A DNA stretch of 58,666 bases from Paralcaligenes ureilyticus (GCF_004346225.1 NZ_SMAJ01000021.1:1-58666); one strand, 5' to 3'. Shown: positions 45,111 through 53,979, numbered from the stretch's first letter. Notes: generated by a model from the letters alone, not told the origin. Program-made: numbers and translations.

Positions 45111-46342
45111 TGAAGTTCCCCTTTTTCAGCTGCCGCGATGCAGGCTTCCATGGATGCGAGTTTGGGCACATAGCCGTATCCGCCCAGAATGTTGACCAGT
45201 TTTGCGCTATTGGTTGCCAGGTGTTTCCAGCCTTTGGTTTCTGCAATTTCGCGCGCATAAGACTGGTAGAAACACATGCCCGACATCACCGTGCCGCCGG
45301 CCGATTCAATGATTTCGGTGTAGCCGAACCGATCGGCGTCCGGCTTGATTTGCGGGCTGGTGATCGCCAATAAGGGCACCTTGAATGTGCGTCCTTGACT
45401 TAATTCGGCAATGGATCGCAATTCGAACAGACTGAGTTGCGGCGCCGAAAACACGACGACATCGACTCGGTTGTCGACGGCATAGCTTGCCTGTAGTGCG
45501 TCGATGTCGCTCTTGCCTATGTGATGTCGTAGCGGCAACATATGGCCGTTCACGTCCTGCGCGCGAAAGGCTTCGGGTGTGATCCCGACAATATGATAGA
45601 GCGCGGTCGACCCGAAACTGGCCATGGCTGCGCCGAAATGCTTGAGTTCGTCCGAAGAGGGAGAGCGGTCGATGCCTTCGATGACGGGCACCTGCCAATA
45701 GTTTCCGGCCAGGCGTCCGATGACGCCGCCGAGCGCCCCCCATTCGTTAAGGGTGCGCGGGGTCCATTCCACGGACACGTGCAACGTCGCCTGCCGGTGT
45801 TTGTCGAGATGGAAGCCGTAGCGCGGCGTACGGCCCGTCAAGCCGGCCGATAGCGCGGACGGGCCGCCTTCGAAATTGGATCGGGCGCCATTGACCGAGT
45901 TGGAGTAGATCACGACTCCCGTATCGCCAAAGGCGACATGTTCGCCGCGCGTGGCGGACAGCACCGTCTGGTAATTGATGCAGGTGTCTGTCATGCTGAC
46001 ACCCAGCGCCACAAAGGCATCGATCGCGCGTCTTTCCAGGTGCAGCATCCAGTCGGCCTGGCCAATGACATCCGCTTTTGAAAAGTCTGTTCCGCGTGGA
46101 TCCGTGATGGTTGGCACCCGCACCCGATGCCGGCCGTCCTTGGCCTCGGCCAAGCTTTCGAGCCACAGCACGCCCGCCTGCCCCAGGCTTTCGGTATCGG
46201 CCATCACATGGGCTTGCGTGACCGGAACAAAATCCTGCGCACCGAAAAAATCGCCCACGGTGATCTGATGCCTGATGGCAATCCTGGCGACCTGGCCGAA
46301 CTCTCCGGCCAGCATGGCTTTTTCTTCATCGTTTAAATTCAA
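45107..46342 (-). CDS. Aconitase X large (catalytic, Fe-S) subunit
   Basis: The 411-residue product is the catalytic domain of aconitase X (DUF521). Cysteines for the iron-sulfur site are seen in TDTCINYQ and SGMCFYQ, and conserved words include GEFGQVARIAIRHQI, SNSVNGARSNFEGGPSAL and GITPEA. I start it at TTG 46342 (LNLNDEEKAML) because GGAG lies 7 bp upstream and the usual N-terminus begins there; the longer frame would overlap the receptor gene. AcnX enzymes dehydrate hydroxy acids or hydroxyprolines. Substrate here is unknown. Confidence 0.9.
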   Translation of the reverse strand: MNLNDEEKAMLAGEFGQVARIAIRHQITVGDFFGAQDFVPVTQAHVMADTESLGQAGVLWLESLAEAKDGRHRVRVPTITDPRGTDFSKADVIGQADWMLHLERRAIDAFVALGVSMTDTCINYQTVLSATRGEHVAFGDTGVVIYSNSVNGARSNFEGGPSALSAGLTGRTPRYGFHLDKHRQATLHVSVEWTPRTLNEWGALGGVIGRLAGNYWQVPVIEGIDRSPSSDELKHFGAAMASFGSTALYHIVGITPEAFRAQDVNGHMLPLRHHIGKSDIDALQASYAVDNRVDVVVFSAPQLSLFELRSIAELSQGRTFKVPLLAITSPQIKPDADRFGYTEIIESAGGTVMSGMCFYQSYAREIAETKGWKHLATNSAKLVNILGGYGYVPKLASMEACIAAAEKGELQ

Positions 46343-46346
46343 GGTT

Positions 46347-47330
46347 TCACTCCAGAGAAAGGCCTGTTTCGCGAACGGCGTCGCCCCATTTGGCAATTTC
46401 CTTTTGTTGAAACGGCGCCAGGGGGATATCCAGGGTTTGTACGCCGATGTCACTGAGCCTGCGCGCATAGCTGTCGGACCGGACGATGTTTTCGAGGGCA
46501 GAGGTCAATTTTTGTTTTACCTCGGGCGGCAACTTCGCCGGGGCGAAAACGGCCCACCACGCGGTCGCTTCGAAGCCCTTGATCCCGGACTCGGACACGG
46601 TAGGTACATTGGGCAGCACTTTGGATCGGGTGAGGCTTGTTACAGCCAGTGCAATCAGGCTACCGCTAAGCACATGCGGCAATATCGACTGGACCGGATC
46701 GAACATCAATGGGATAGTCCCGCCTATCAGGTCAGTGACCGCCGGGGCGCTGCCTTTGTAGGGGACATGGGTCAGTTTGATGCCGGCGGCTTTGCAGAAC
46801 ATGGCGCCCGCGAGGTGGCCGGGAGTTCCGTTGCCTGCCGAGCCATAATTGATCGACCCGGGGTTGGCGCGGGCCTGGGCGATAAGGTCTGCCAAGGTCT
46901 TGAAGCCTGCCTTGGCGTTGACCACAATGCCGATGGGCGCACTGGCGATGGTGGCGATGGGCGTAAAGCTCGCCGTGACATCGTAGGGTAATTTTTTGTA
47001 CAGCGTGGCATTGATGGCATTGGTGCCGACCGTTCCCATAAGCAGCGTATAGCCATCGGGCGCCGCCATGGCGACCGCGTCTGCGCCGATCGATCCGCCT
47101 GCGCCCCCCCGATTATCGATATAAACCTGCTGCTTCAACATATCGCCAAGCAGTTTCGCCAGGGGGCGGGCCACAATGTCGGTTGGCCCGCCCGCGGGAA
47201 AAGGCACGACCATTCTGATTTTTCGGGATGGATAGGCTTGCGCAAATGCCTGCATGGAATAACAAAGACTTGATAGCCCGGTGATTACAGGTGCAATGAT
47301 CAGCTGACGGCGGCGGTTCGAAAATGACAT
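46347..47330 (-). CDS. Bug-family solute-binding protein (tripartite tricarboxylate transport)
   Basis: The 327-residue product has a signal peptide (MSFSNRRRQLIIAPVITGLSSLCYSMQAFA) and the Bug signature YPSRKIRMVVPFPAGGPTDIVARPLAK, then GYTLLMGTVGTNAINATLY. Bug proteins are periplasmic receptors for organic acids, very numerous in Bordetella relatives. No TctA/TctB membrane genes are seen here, so it must share a permease encoded elsewhere. A perfect AGGAGG sits 7 bp upstream. It lies 4 bp before the aconitase X start. Confidence 0.92.
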   Translation of the reverse strand: MSFSNRRRQLIIAPVITGLSSLCYSMQAFAQAYPSRKIRMVVPFPAGGPTDIVARPLAKLLGDMLKQQVYIDNRGGAGGSIGADAVAMAAPDGYTLLMGTVGTNAINATLYKKLPYDVTASFTPIATIASAPIGIVVNAKAGFKTLADLIAQARANPGSINYGSAGNGTPGHLAGAMFCKAAGIKLTHVPYKGSAPAVTDLIGGTIPLMFDPVQSILPHVLSGSLIALAVTSLTRSKVLPNVPTVSESGIKGFEATAWWAVFAPAKLPPEVKQKLTSALENIVRSDSYARRLSDIGVQTLDIPLAPFQQKEIAKWGDAVRETGLSLE

Positions 47331-47373
47331 GGCACTACCTCCTGGTTAATCAAACAGGCTGTCTTTCGGTGTA

Positions 47374-48192
47374 TTAGTGCAGTTTCAGCCTTTTGGCGGT
47401 TTCGACCGGACGTAAGGCGCTTGCAATCTCCAGCGGCCCGGGCAAGCTTAATCTGAACGTATAGCGCTCCGGAATAATGTAGATACGCGTGAACTCGCAA
47501 ATGGTCCCTGGGGCCGTGCGAGACGTCCTTTCCATGACAAGCACATTGGTTCGAGCATTGATGCTTAGCTCACGCGCCACTTGGACGGTTGCCGGCGCGC
47601 ATCGGATGACCACGTCGGCGCGGCCAATGCGCAAGCCAAGAAACTGTTGCAGGATTTCATAGACTATCAAGTCACGTGCGCGCTTTTCGCCCACCGCTGC
47701 GGCCGATGCGGGCAAAAATGCTTCCACGACGGCGAAAGGCTGTCCGTCCACACAGTAGCGGCGCCGCAGGCGCACCGGCAGATCGAGCCCGTGGGCAAGC
47801 GTTCGATCGGTGCGGCCCGCCGAAATCGAAAATTCGAGCAGCTCGGTCTGAGGCTCGACGCCCTGGTTGCGCAAGGCATCCTGAAACCCTTGAAGCATGC
47901 TCAGGTCTTGATGCAGGGGCGGCCGCGACACAAACGTGCCCTTGCCGCGATGCGCCACGACCTGCCCATTGCGGGTGAGCAGCGCAATGGCCTGGCGCAC
48001 GGTAATGCGGCTGACACCATGCATGGACATCAGTTCGGTTTCGCTGGGTATGCGCATGCCCGGGGCCAGACGGCCCGTCGAAATCTCGTTTGCCAGGCGA
48101 TTGGCAATTTGCATATAGAGAGGTTCTTCGCAGAGGGGATCAAGCACGGCTTGCGATGCCGCGGCTTTCTTGATGCTGCGTCGCATGATCAT
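47374..48192 (-). CDS. GntR-family (HutC/UTRA) transcriptional regulator
   Basis: The 272-residue product has the GntR winged helix (about 25-90: PLYMQIANRLANEISTGRLAPGMRIPSETELMSMHGVSRITVRQAIALL) and a C-terminal UTRA effector domain of the HutC type. It is the first gene of the receptor-aconitase X operon. A perfect 12-bp palindrome TGTATTAATACA is centred about 18 bp upstream of its ATG, indicating self-regulation and control of the operon. Confidence 0.9.
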   Translation of the reverse strand: MIMRRSIKKAAASQAVLDPLCEEPLYMQIANRLANEISTGRLAPGMRIPSETELMSMHGVSRITVRQAIALLTRNGQVVAHRGKGTFVSRPPLHQDLSMLQGFQDALRNQGVEPQTELLEFSISAGRTDRTLAHGLDLPVRLRRRYCVDGQPFAVVEAFLPASAAAVGEKRARDLIVYEILQQFLGLRIGRADVVIRCAPATVQVARELSINARTNVLVMERTSRTAPGTICEFTRIYIIPERYTFRLSLPGPLEIASALRPVETAKRLKLH

Positions 48193-48204
48193 AATGTCCT
48201 ATAT

Positions 48205-48216
48205 TGTATTAATACA
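48205..48216. promoter_or_regulatory. HutC/GntR-type operator palindrome
   Basis: TGTATTAATACA is a perfect dyad with the GT..TA..AC core expected for GntR-family regulators, extended by partly symmetrical AT flanks. It is 13 bp upstream of the regulator's start and overlaps the likely promoter. Confidence 0.65.
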
Positions 48217-48315
48217 TTATAGAATAAGCGGGCAAATTTACGCTATGTTTTTTAATGCGGGCAAGCTTCGCGCACGGCGCAATTCCGTTGCTAAATCAAT
48301 CGCGGGCCGACTGGG

Positions 48316-48388
48316 GTGGCAGCCACAAGGGCTGCCGCTACATGATTGACGGACGCGTATTTGTAGCGGCAGCCCTTGTGGCTGCCAT
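48316..48388. repeat. Inverted pair of REP-type hairpins
   Basis: Minus copy at 48316-48342 and plus copy at 48362-48388, both with stem GGCAGCC/GGCTGCC, spaced 19 bp, the same spacing as the pair at 33040-33112. This is the last copy seen before the accessory region. The rest of 48217-48490 shows no gene. Confidence 0.88.
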
Positions 48389-48490
48389 TAATACACTAAG
48401 CAATAGTCTGTCTTCCTCGTCAACGTCGCAGACTTCAACAACAACCGCCGCCGTCCCGGATGGATTCATGTCGGCATTGACAACAACTTG

Positions 48491-48922
48491 TTATGCGTCG
48501 GGAAACCGGGCGCCCATTGCGGCGGCAATGACTTGCATGTCGTGATCGCTTATGGAAAAAATCCCGAACCGAAATTGATAACCCCAATTCCGTGCCCCGG
48601 CCGAAAACTCCAGCGTGTCAAGCAAAGCCTTGATCGGGGCTTCGTGGGCTGCCATCCATAGTACGTCTCGACGGAAGGGGACGAATCCGCCGCCCATATC
48701 GAAGGGATAAGGTTCCTTGTTTTTAACGACCCCTATGGCCGTGAAGGCCTGCAGCTTTTTTTTGCTGTTGAAATCAAGCACGGGTGAATAGTAGACGATG
48801 CGGTCTGCGGGCTTTATACGATGTAGTGGCGCCGCTTTGCCGTGGCAAACCTGCATGAAGCCGGCTTCGCGGCCTCGCTGCACGTGATCGGCCGATGCCA
48901 CGGCAATCCAGTTTTGAGTCAT
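48491..48922 (-). CDS. EVE-domain protein
   Basis: The 143-residue product is an EVE-domain (PUA-like) protein: [44 protein letters not shown], then [16 protein letters not shown] and [16 protein letters not shown] domains recognise modified nucleobases and occur with modification-dependent systems. I start it at ATG 48922 (MTQNWIAV), which overlaps the upstream VOC stop by 4 bp; the longer open frame lies inside the VOC gene. Confidence 0.85.
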   Translation of the reverse strand: MTQNWIAVASADHVQRGREAGFMQVCHGKAAPLHRIKPADRIVYYSPVLDFNSKKKLQAFTAIGVVKNKEPYPFDMGGGFVPFRRDVLWMAAHEAPIKALLDTLEFSAGARNWGYQFRFGIFSISDHDMQVIAAAMGARFPDA

Positions 48923-49290
48923 TCTGCAGACAGCGCAAATACGCGCAAGCGGTGGCCGTCCGGATCGAGGGCAACAAAGGTGTAGCCGAAATCCAGCTGG
49001 GTCGGCGCCTGCGCCACAGCCAGCCCGCGGCCCACCCATTCGGTGTGCATGGCGCGAACGGTATTGTTGTCGGCGACCGAGAAAGCGAGCTCGGCCCCGC
49101 CGCCGGTGGCCGTGGCGGCCGGTTCTACCGTGTGTTTGGACCACAAACCGAGCTTGAGGCCCGAATCCAGGACGAACAGGGCAAACGTCGGCGAGGTTTC
49201 GACGGGAGCTCTACCAAGCAATGCGGTATAGAAGCTGGCGCTGGAAGCGGGGCTGTCGACGTAAAGAAGGACATAAGTAGGATGAGTCAT
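48919..49290 (-). CDS. VOC-superfamily (glyoxalase fold) protein
   Basis: The 123-residue product has the paired beta-alpha-beta modules of glyoxalase/bleomycin-resistance proteins: [37 protein letters not shown], and the terminal [16 protein letters not shown]. It resembles PhnB-like VOC proteins. AAGGAG lies 9 bp upstream. The ATGA overlap couples it to the EVE gene. Substrate unknown. Confidence 0.88.
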   Translation of the reverse strand: MTHPTYVLLYVDSPASSASFYTALLGRAPVETSPTFALFVLDSGLKLGLWSKHTVEPAATATGGGAELAFSVADNNTVRAMHTEWVGRGLAVAQAPTQLDFGYTFVALDPDGHRLRVFALSAE

Positions 49291-49461
49291 GCCGGTGCTC
49301 CTTGATGATGGACGGGGTCGTCTCTGAGGCAGGGATGGTTCCTGTGCAGATTGATGTCATCCTAACGCCGGCTGCTGTCAGATTCTGTCAGTAGCGTTTG
49401 AGCTTCGCATCATCCCGCCTGATGCCTGATCGTCGTGGCGGTCAGCGACCGGCCGCATCGA

Positions 49462-50154
49462 TCACCTTGTCGGTATGCCTTGCGCCTTTCTCCACTCTCT
49501 GAGCAGGGCTTGCTTGCTGCGCGGGTATTGCGGGCCTGGCCAGGAAAGGGAAGATATCCTGTCTGTCCGAAAATGACGGAAATCGTCTCGCAGCTCACAC
49601 CATGAAACAAGCAGGCGGGATGTCTCGAAGAACCCAATGGCAAATGGCCATATCGTGCGCTGCGATTCAACCCCCTCTTGATCGGAATAGGTGATGGACA
49701 GCTTATGCCCGGTGCGGATGGCCTTTCTTACCAGCCCCAAATCGATGTCTTCCGGACTTACCGTGTCATGAGGCCCGACAAACAGTGCGTTGTTATCCAT
49801 ATTGCCGCGGAGGTCTTTGGGAAGAACCGCGGCGATCTTGGCCAGGGCATTCGACGCCGCCGACGCAAGCTGCTTGTCTGCCCGCTTGCTGACCCAGCGC
49901 GAACCCAGCACCAGAGCCTCGATCTCGTCGTCGGAAAACATGAGCGGGGGCAGCATGAAGCCAGGCTGCAGAATGTAGCCCATGCCGCGTCCTCCCTCGA
50001 TCATGGCGCCTTGCGCCTGAAGAGAGGCAATATCCCGGTAGAGAGAGGTTCGTAGGCTGACACCCAGATCGTTGGCCAGTTTTTTGCCGCTTACAGGCAG
50101 GCGATAGCGGCGCAACAGCTGAAGCAGCTCAAGAAGACGTTCTGATCGTGACAT
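49462..50154 (-). CDS. HTH-WYL transcriptional regulator (YafY type)
   Basis: The 230-residue product has an N-terminal helix-turn-helix (RLLELLQLLRRYRLPVSGKKLANDLGVSLRTSLYRDI) and a C-terminal WYL domain, visible as IWPFAIGFFETSRLLVSWCELRDDFRHFRTDRI. This YafY group often sits beside VOC genes, as here, so it probably regulates the VOC-EVE pair. WYL proteins also control defence loci, and the AbiE/TOTE region begins just upstream, so a wider role is possible. Confidence 0.9.
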   Translation of the reverse strand: MSRSERLLELLQLLRRYRLPVSGKKLANDLGVSLRTSLYRDIASLQAQGAMIEGGRGMGYILQPGFMLPPLMFSDDEIEALVLGSRWVSKRADKQLASAASNALAKIAAVLPKDLRGNMDNNALFVGPHDTVSPEDIDLGLVRKAIRTGHKLSITYSDQEGVESQRTIWPFAIGFFETSRLLVSWCELRDDFRHFRTDRISSLSWPGPQYPRSKQALLREWRKAQGIPTR

Positions 50155-50234
50155 TTTGAGTCGCCTGTTTCGGTTTGTGCCGTCAGTTTAAAATTATTTC
50201 CTGTTGATGATTGTCTACCTATCGGGGTGTGCGC

Positions 50235-50672
50235 TTATCGTAGTCGTTGTGTAAGTGCCTCTGCCTGCTCGGCGAATTTCTCCGGGTTATTCCGTTCCAG
50301 TTTCGCCAGGTTGTGCAGTTTCCAGCGAATCTCCGGGAGATGCTCGATATGTGAAATTCCCAACAGCGGCGATTCGGGGTGGCCAGTAACGAGCGACAAC
50401 AGAAAGCGGCGTTCTTCCGCATCAAGGCCGCTTTGGAGCTCTTGTATCATTCGCGCTCGCGCGCCCAATAGCGCACGCAATTCGACTGGTTGGTTTGTCA
50501 TGCCTTTGAAGTTGCGTTCGTAGTCCTGGCTGACGTCTCGTAGTGACGGGAACAACACCTCGTGAAGGGGTCGATTGTGGCTGGCGAGGTAGATTACGAG
50601 TGCGCCGCTGGCAAAGACAAATGGAGTAACTTGAGTTAACAGGCGTGCGGTGTCAAGGTAGATTGAGTTCAT
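50235..50672 (-). pseudogene. abiEii: AbiEii toxin remnant with internal deletion of the nucleotidyltransferase core
   Basis: The 145-residue frame joins an AbiEii-like N-terminus (MNSIYLDTARLLTQVTPFVFA) directly to the AbiEii C-terminal region (YLASHNRPLHEVLFPSLRDV, FKGMTNQPVELRALLGARARMI, FLLSLVTGHPESPL, RWKLHNLAKLERNNPEKF). The central 130-150 residues expected in this type IV toxin, including the GG/GS and DxD nucleotidyltransferase motif, are absent. The frame stays open and still overlaps abiEi by 4 bp (ATGA). It is probably inactive as a toxin; a retained role of the C-terminal domain cannot be excluded. Confidence 0.8.
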
Positions 50673-51406
50673 GGCTTGAGCACCAGCAGTCCGTCAGCCG
50701 ACCGAGATACCCAGGCTCTGGCGCTTCCGGTGGGCAGTTGTGTGGAATCCAGCTTCGCGGCCCAAGGGAGGGAGAACTCGCGTCCGAGTTGCAGGCACAG
50801 ACGTACCGTCTTGACACTAGTGCAATGGTGCAGCAAGTCGCACAGCACATCAGTGCGTAAGCTGTATGCACTCTCCGCGAGTTGACGCGCTTCCTGTAGC
50901 GGTTGGCGTACGCCCACCTCGCTTAGCATTTCCAGTAGTGCACGCTCAGGCGTTGAGACCCGGGGTGCGCCGCTGCGTCTTTCAAACGGCCCAGCATAAA
51001 GCGGGTCGACGGGTGGCTCGTCGAACAGCCGTTTGCGGTGATACTCCGCCGGGAAGCGCTCTATGAACCAGCCAGGCAGATGGGCCGCTGTCCAGCCATA
51101 CAGATGCAGGACTGGATGCTGTGATAGGTAGTGTCTTATGCCGTACCAGTCGAGGGCAGATTTGCCGCCAACGTGCAGCCCAACGACTGTGCGCTGCAGT
51201 AGGATCAGGCAGGGGTGCAGTTCCAGCGTATCGCTGGGGCGGCAGTACACGCCGCGCGCCAGTCGGAAAAGCCAACCGGAGCGCGCGTAGTGGACAGCCA
51301 GGTCGGCAGAGATGCCCTGTGCTGCCAATCCCTCAGAGGTTAATGGCGTACCTGGAGCCCATTGTCTGTAGAGAGATTTTAGTTTATTTCTATTAGTCGT
51401 AGTCAT
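50669..51406 (-). CDS. abiEi: AbiEi-family antitoxin / autorepressor
   Basis: The 245-residue product has an N-terminal winged helix (KLKSLYRQWAPGTPLTSEGLAAQGISADLAVHYARSGWLFRLARGVYCRP) and the AbiEi C-terminal domain (LHVGGKSALDWYGIRHYLSQHPVLHLYG, STPERALLEMLSEV). AbiEi proteins are antitoxins of type IV systems and repress their own operon. The ATG at 51406 is inside a 17-bp operator-like palindrome and has no ribosome site. It is followed by the deleted toxin gene. Confidence 0.88.
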   Translation of the reverse strand: MTTTNRNKLKSLYRQWAPGTPLTSEGLAAQGISADLAVHYARSGWLFRLARGVYCRPSDTLELHPCLILLQRTVVGLHVGGKSALDWYGIRHYLSQHPVLHLYGWTAAHLPGWFIERFPAEYHRKRLFDEPPVDPLYAGPFERRSGAPRVSTPERALLEMLSEVGVRQPLQEARQLAESAYSLRTDVLCDLLHHCTSVKTVRLCLQLGREFSLPWAAKLDSTQLPTGSARAWVSRSADGLLVLKP

Positions 51407-51479
51407 ACTACGATATTTATCGTTATTTAAAGAAGTTGCCAAGCTTTATTTGGTATCTATTATCGTAGTTTAATTACGA
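51397..51479 (-). promoter_or_regulatory. abiE promoter with twin TCGTAGT dyads
   Basis: Two matching palindromes flank the promoter: TCGTAGT-CAT-ACTACGA (51397-51413, perfect, containing the start codon) and TCGTAGT-TTA-ATTACGA (51463-51479, one mismatch). Between them, on the minus strand, are TTGGCA (51437-51442), 17 bp, and TAAATA (51414-51419). Transcription would begin about at the ATG, implying a leaderless mRNA repressed by AbiEi. Confidence 0.65.
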
Positions 51480-51520
51480 CAAAATAAAATTTTCTAAGAA
51501 ACGGCCTTTCTACAGTCAGT

Positions 51521-53947
51521 TTATGAGAACAGTGTGGGGGCCTGTTCTCTCAACGCGGATTCGTCACCGATTCGGTAGCCCATCGCGCGGTATCCGCGCT
51601 GGCGCTTATCCCACATTCGCAGCAGTACGGGGTGGCCGATGTCTACGAAGTCGATGATCCGCACGTCGGTTTTTCCAGCGTGTTCGCGATGCAATCGGCC
51701 CGCGTACTGTTGCAGCGTCCCCTTCCATGACACGGGCATTGCAAGCACAAGAGTGTCAAGCGATGGATGGTCAAAGCCTTCTCCGATTAGCCTGCCGGTC
51801 GCCAGCAAGACGCGTGGCGCGTCCGGCGGCAGTGCGTCGAGTCCCATGATCAAGTTGGCTCGCTGTTTCTTCGAAATCCGCCCATGCAGCACAAATGGGG
51901 ATGGCACCTTTCCGTCAAGTGCGGCCAGGATGGCATCAAGGTGCTCGGTACGTTCAGTCAGGACGAGCACCTTTCGGCCTCGGTAAAAGGCCTGCTCGAT
52001 TTCGGCGGCGATCGCCATTGTCCGGCCCTGATTGTTGACCAAGTGACGGAACACGTCCTGAATCCCGGCTTCCTGCGGCAAATCGATACGTCCGTAGATC
52101 GAATGCGGCACCACTTCCAGATCTCGCGGAGCACTTGTGGGCCTTGCCGCCGTATAGCGGATTGGGCCGCATTGCATGAAGATGATGGGCTGCTGGCTGT
52201 CACGGCGGATTGGCGTGGCTGTCAAGCCGAGCACGTATTTCGCCTTGACGTGTTTCAGAATGGTTTCAAACGACACGGCCCCAATGTGGTGGCATTCATC
52301 AACGATGACGTGACCGTAGTGCTCGACCAGTGGGTTGATCTCGCCTTGATGCGACAGGGATTGCATCACCGCAATATCAATCTTGCCAGTTGGCTTGGCC
52401 TTGCCGCCTCCAATGGTGCCAATCATGTCTTGCCCGGCGTCCAGGAATACCTGTAGACGCTCCTGCCATTGTTTGAGTAATGTGGTGCGATGCACCAGCA
52501 CCAAGGTGTTAACGCCGCGACGGGCGATCATTGCGGCGGCAATCACCGTCTTGCCGAATGCAGTGGGTGCGCACAACACGCCGGCTTCATGATGGAGCAT
52601 TGCCGCGGCGGCTGTTTCCTGGTCGAGCCGTAGCGTTCCCGCAAAGCTAGCGTCGAGCGACCGACCTTCAAACCGTTCGTCACGCAGATCACAATAGATT
52701 CCGTGATCGCGTAATAGCGCCTGAGCGGCATCAAGGCAACCACGTGGCAATGCAATGTGCTGTGGGTAGTTTTCGGCACAACCGATCACGCGGGGTTTGT
52801 CCCATACCGACATTCGCATTGCTTGCGCTTTGTAGAATTCGGGATTCTGGAAGGCAGCTAGGCGGATCAGGCGATTGGCCAGCGGTTGTGGCAATTGATT
52901 CTTTTCGAAATAGACGAGATTTGCCATAGTCACGGTGACCTCCTTAGGCATCGTCCCTGGCAGCTTCCCGATGACGGGTGGCGGACGCTTCCACGGCTGC
53001 GCTTGATCTTCTTCGTCAATAAATGTCACATCCAGGGGATGTGCGCCGCCAGTGGCGAGCAAAATGGAGGGCTCGATGTCCTGCGGCAGCATAGGTTGGA
53101 CGGATGCGAGGAACGCCCACTGGTCGGCATACGGGCGCAAGGCGGCATCGACAAATACGCTACAGCCGTTTTCGCGAGACCTTTTTTGGAGAGGCAAGGC
53201 GATCAGGTTGCCAAAGCCGCCTTTGGGCATTGTGTCCTGGTTGGGAAATAGCCGATCGTACGAGGTCAACTTCATTTGTCGCGTACGCGCACAGGTGTGG
53301 CTGATAATGGCAGTGCCTAGTCTTCGGGCATCACGGGCGGGTACTGGGTTCGAGAAAAAAATCCAGGCGTGCGCGCCCTTGCCGGAACGAGAGATTTCGA
53401 TGGCGATCGGCACACCGAGCTCCTCGCAAGACTGAGTGAATGCTTGCGTATCTTCTCTCCATTCGGCCTCGTCGAAGTCGATTGCAAGGAAATAACAAGT
53501 GTCATTGGTTAGCAGCGGATAGACGCCTGCTGTATGCTTGCCGGCCAGATGATCATAAATGACTGAATCCGACAAAGGCATCAGCAAGCGCTTGTCGCAG
53601 TTTGAACACTTGATACGTGGCTTTTCGCAGATGCCGGCCCGCCACTCGTTGGCGCAGGCGGGAGCGTACCCAGATTTGCCGGTCGCTTTGCTTTCCCAGC
53701 GAACGGGATAGATGTCGGTTCGCCCGCGGAAAAGTCGGCGAAAGAGTGTCACCTTATCGGCGATGGACAATCGTGGGGATTCGTCCTCGGTTGCTGTCAC
53801 TGACGGTTCTGATGGCAAGCGCCACTCAATGCCGCGTGCTTCGAGCAATGCGATCAATCGGGCGTTTTCTATCTGTAGCGCCATTGTAGGGTCATGGCTA
53901 GCCGTGGATTCTGTGCCTGACATTGAAGTAGAATCTTTCGGTTTCAT
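51521..53947 (-). CDS. TOTE-type archaeo-eukaryotic primase and SF2 helicase fusion
   Basis: The 808-residue protein starts with a short coiled segment, then a zinc-binding cysteine set (Cys98, 107, 114, 117). A primase (AEP) domain follows, with Asp157 and Asp159 in LAIDFDE and SRSGKGAH (186-193) supplying the catalytic histidine. The C-terminal half is an SF2 helicase: APTAFGKT (460-467), DECH (550-553), LTATPI (575-580), and the GRLIGEGFDHPSLD and QYAGRLHR motifs. This architecture matches the TOTE conflict-system primase-helicases, proposed phage-defence proteins. The nuclease partner often found with them is not fused here. It diverges from an ATPase gene across a tandem-repeat array. 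Confidence 0.85.
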   Translation of the reverse strand: MKPKDSTSMSGTESTASHDPTMALQIENARLIALLEARGIEWRLPSEPSVTATEDESPRLSIADKVTLFRRLFRGRTDIYPVRWESKATGKSGYAPACANEWRAGICEKPRIKCSNCDKRLLMPLSDSVIYDHLAGKHTAGVYPLLTNDTCYFLAIDFDEAEWREDTQAFTQSCEELGVPIAIEISRSGKGAHAWIFFSNPVPARDARRLGTAIISHTCARTRQMKLTSYDRLFPNQDTMPKGGFGNLIALPLQKRSRENGCSVFVDAALRPYADQWAFLASVQPMLPQDIEPSILLATGGAHPLDVTFIDEEDQAQPWKRPPPVIGKLPGTMPKEVTVTMANLVYFEKNQLPQPLANRLIRLAAFQNPEFYKAQAMRMSVWDKPRVIGCAENYPQHIALPRGCLDAAQALLRDHGIYCDLRDERFEGRSLDASFAGTLRLDQETAAAAMLHHEAGVLCAPTAFGKTVIAAAMIARRGVNTLVLVHRTTLLKQWQERLQVFLDAGQDMIGTIGGGKAKPTGKIDIAVMQSLSHQGEINPLVEHYGHVIVDECHHIGAVSFETILKHVKAKYVLGLTATPIRRDSQQPIIFMQCGPIRYTAARPTSAPRDLEVVPHSIYGRIDLPQEAGIQDVFRHLVNNQGRTMAIAAEIEQAFYRGRKVLVLTERTEHLDAILAALDGKVPSPFVLHGRISKKQRANLIMGLDALPPDAPRVLLATGRLIGEGFDHPSLDTLVLAMPVSWKGTLQQYAGRLHREHAGKTDVRIIDFVDIGHPVLLRMWDKRQRGYRAMGYRIGDESALREQAPTLFS

Positions 53948-53979
53948 TTTTCGAGAAACACTGGCTTTCGTGATCAGAT

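Noticed and set aside
48923-49144. Arginine-rich 74-residue extension of the EVE protein
   Set aside because: It overlaps the VOC gene in another frame; the ATGA overlap at 48919-48922 marks the true start.
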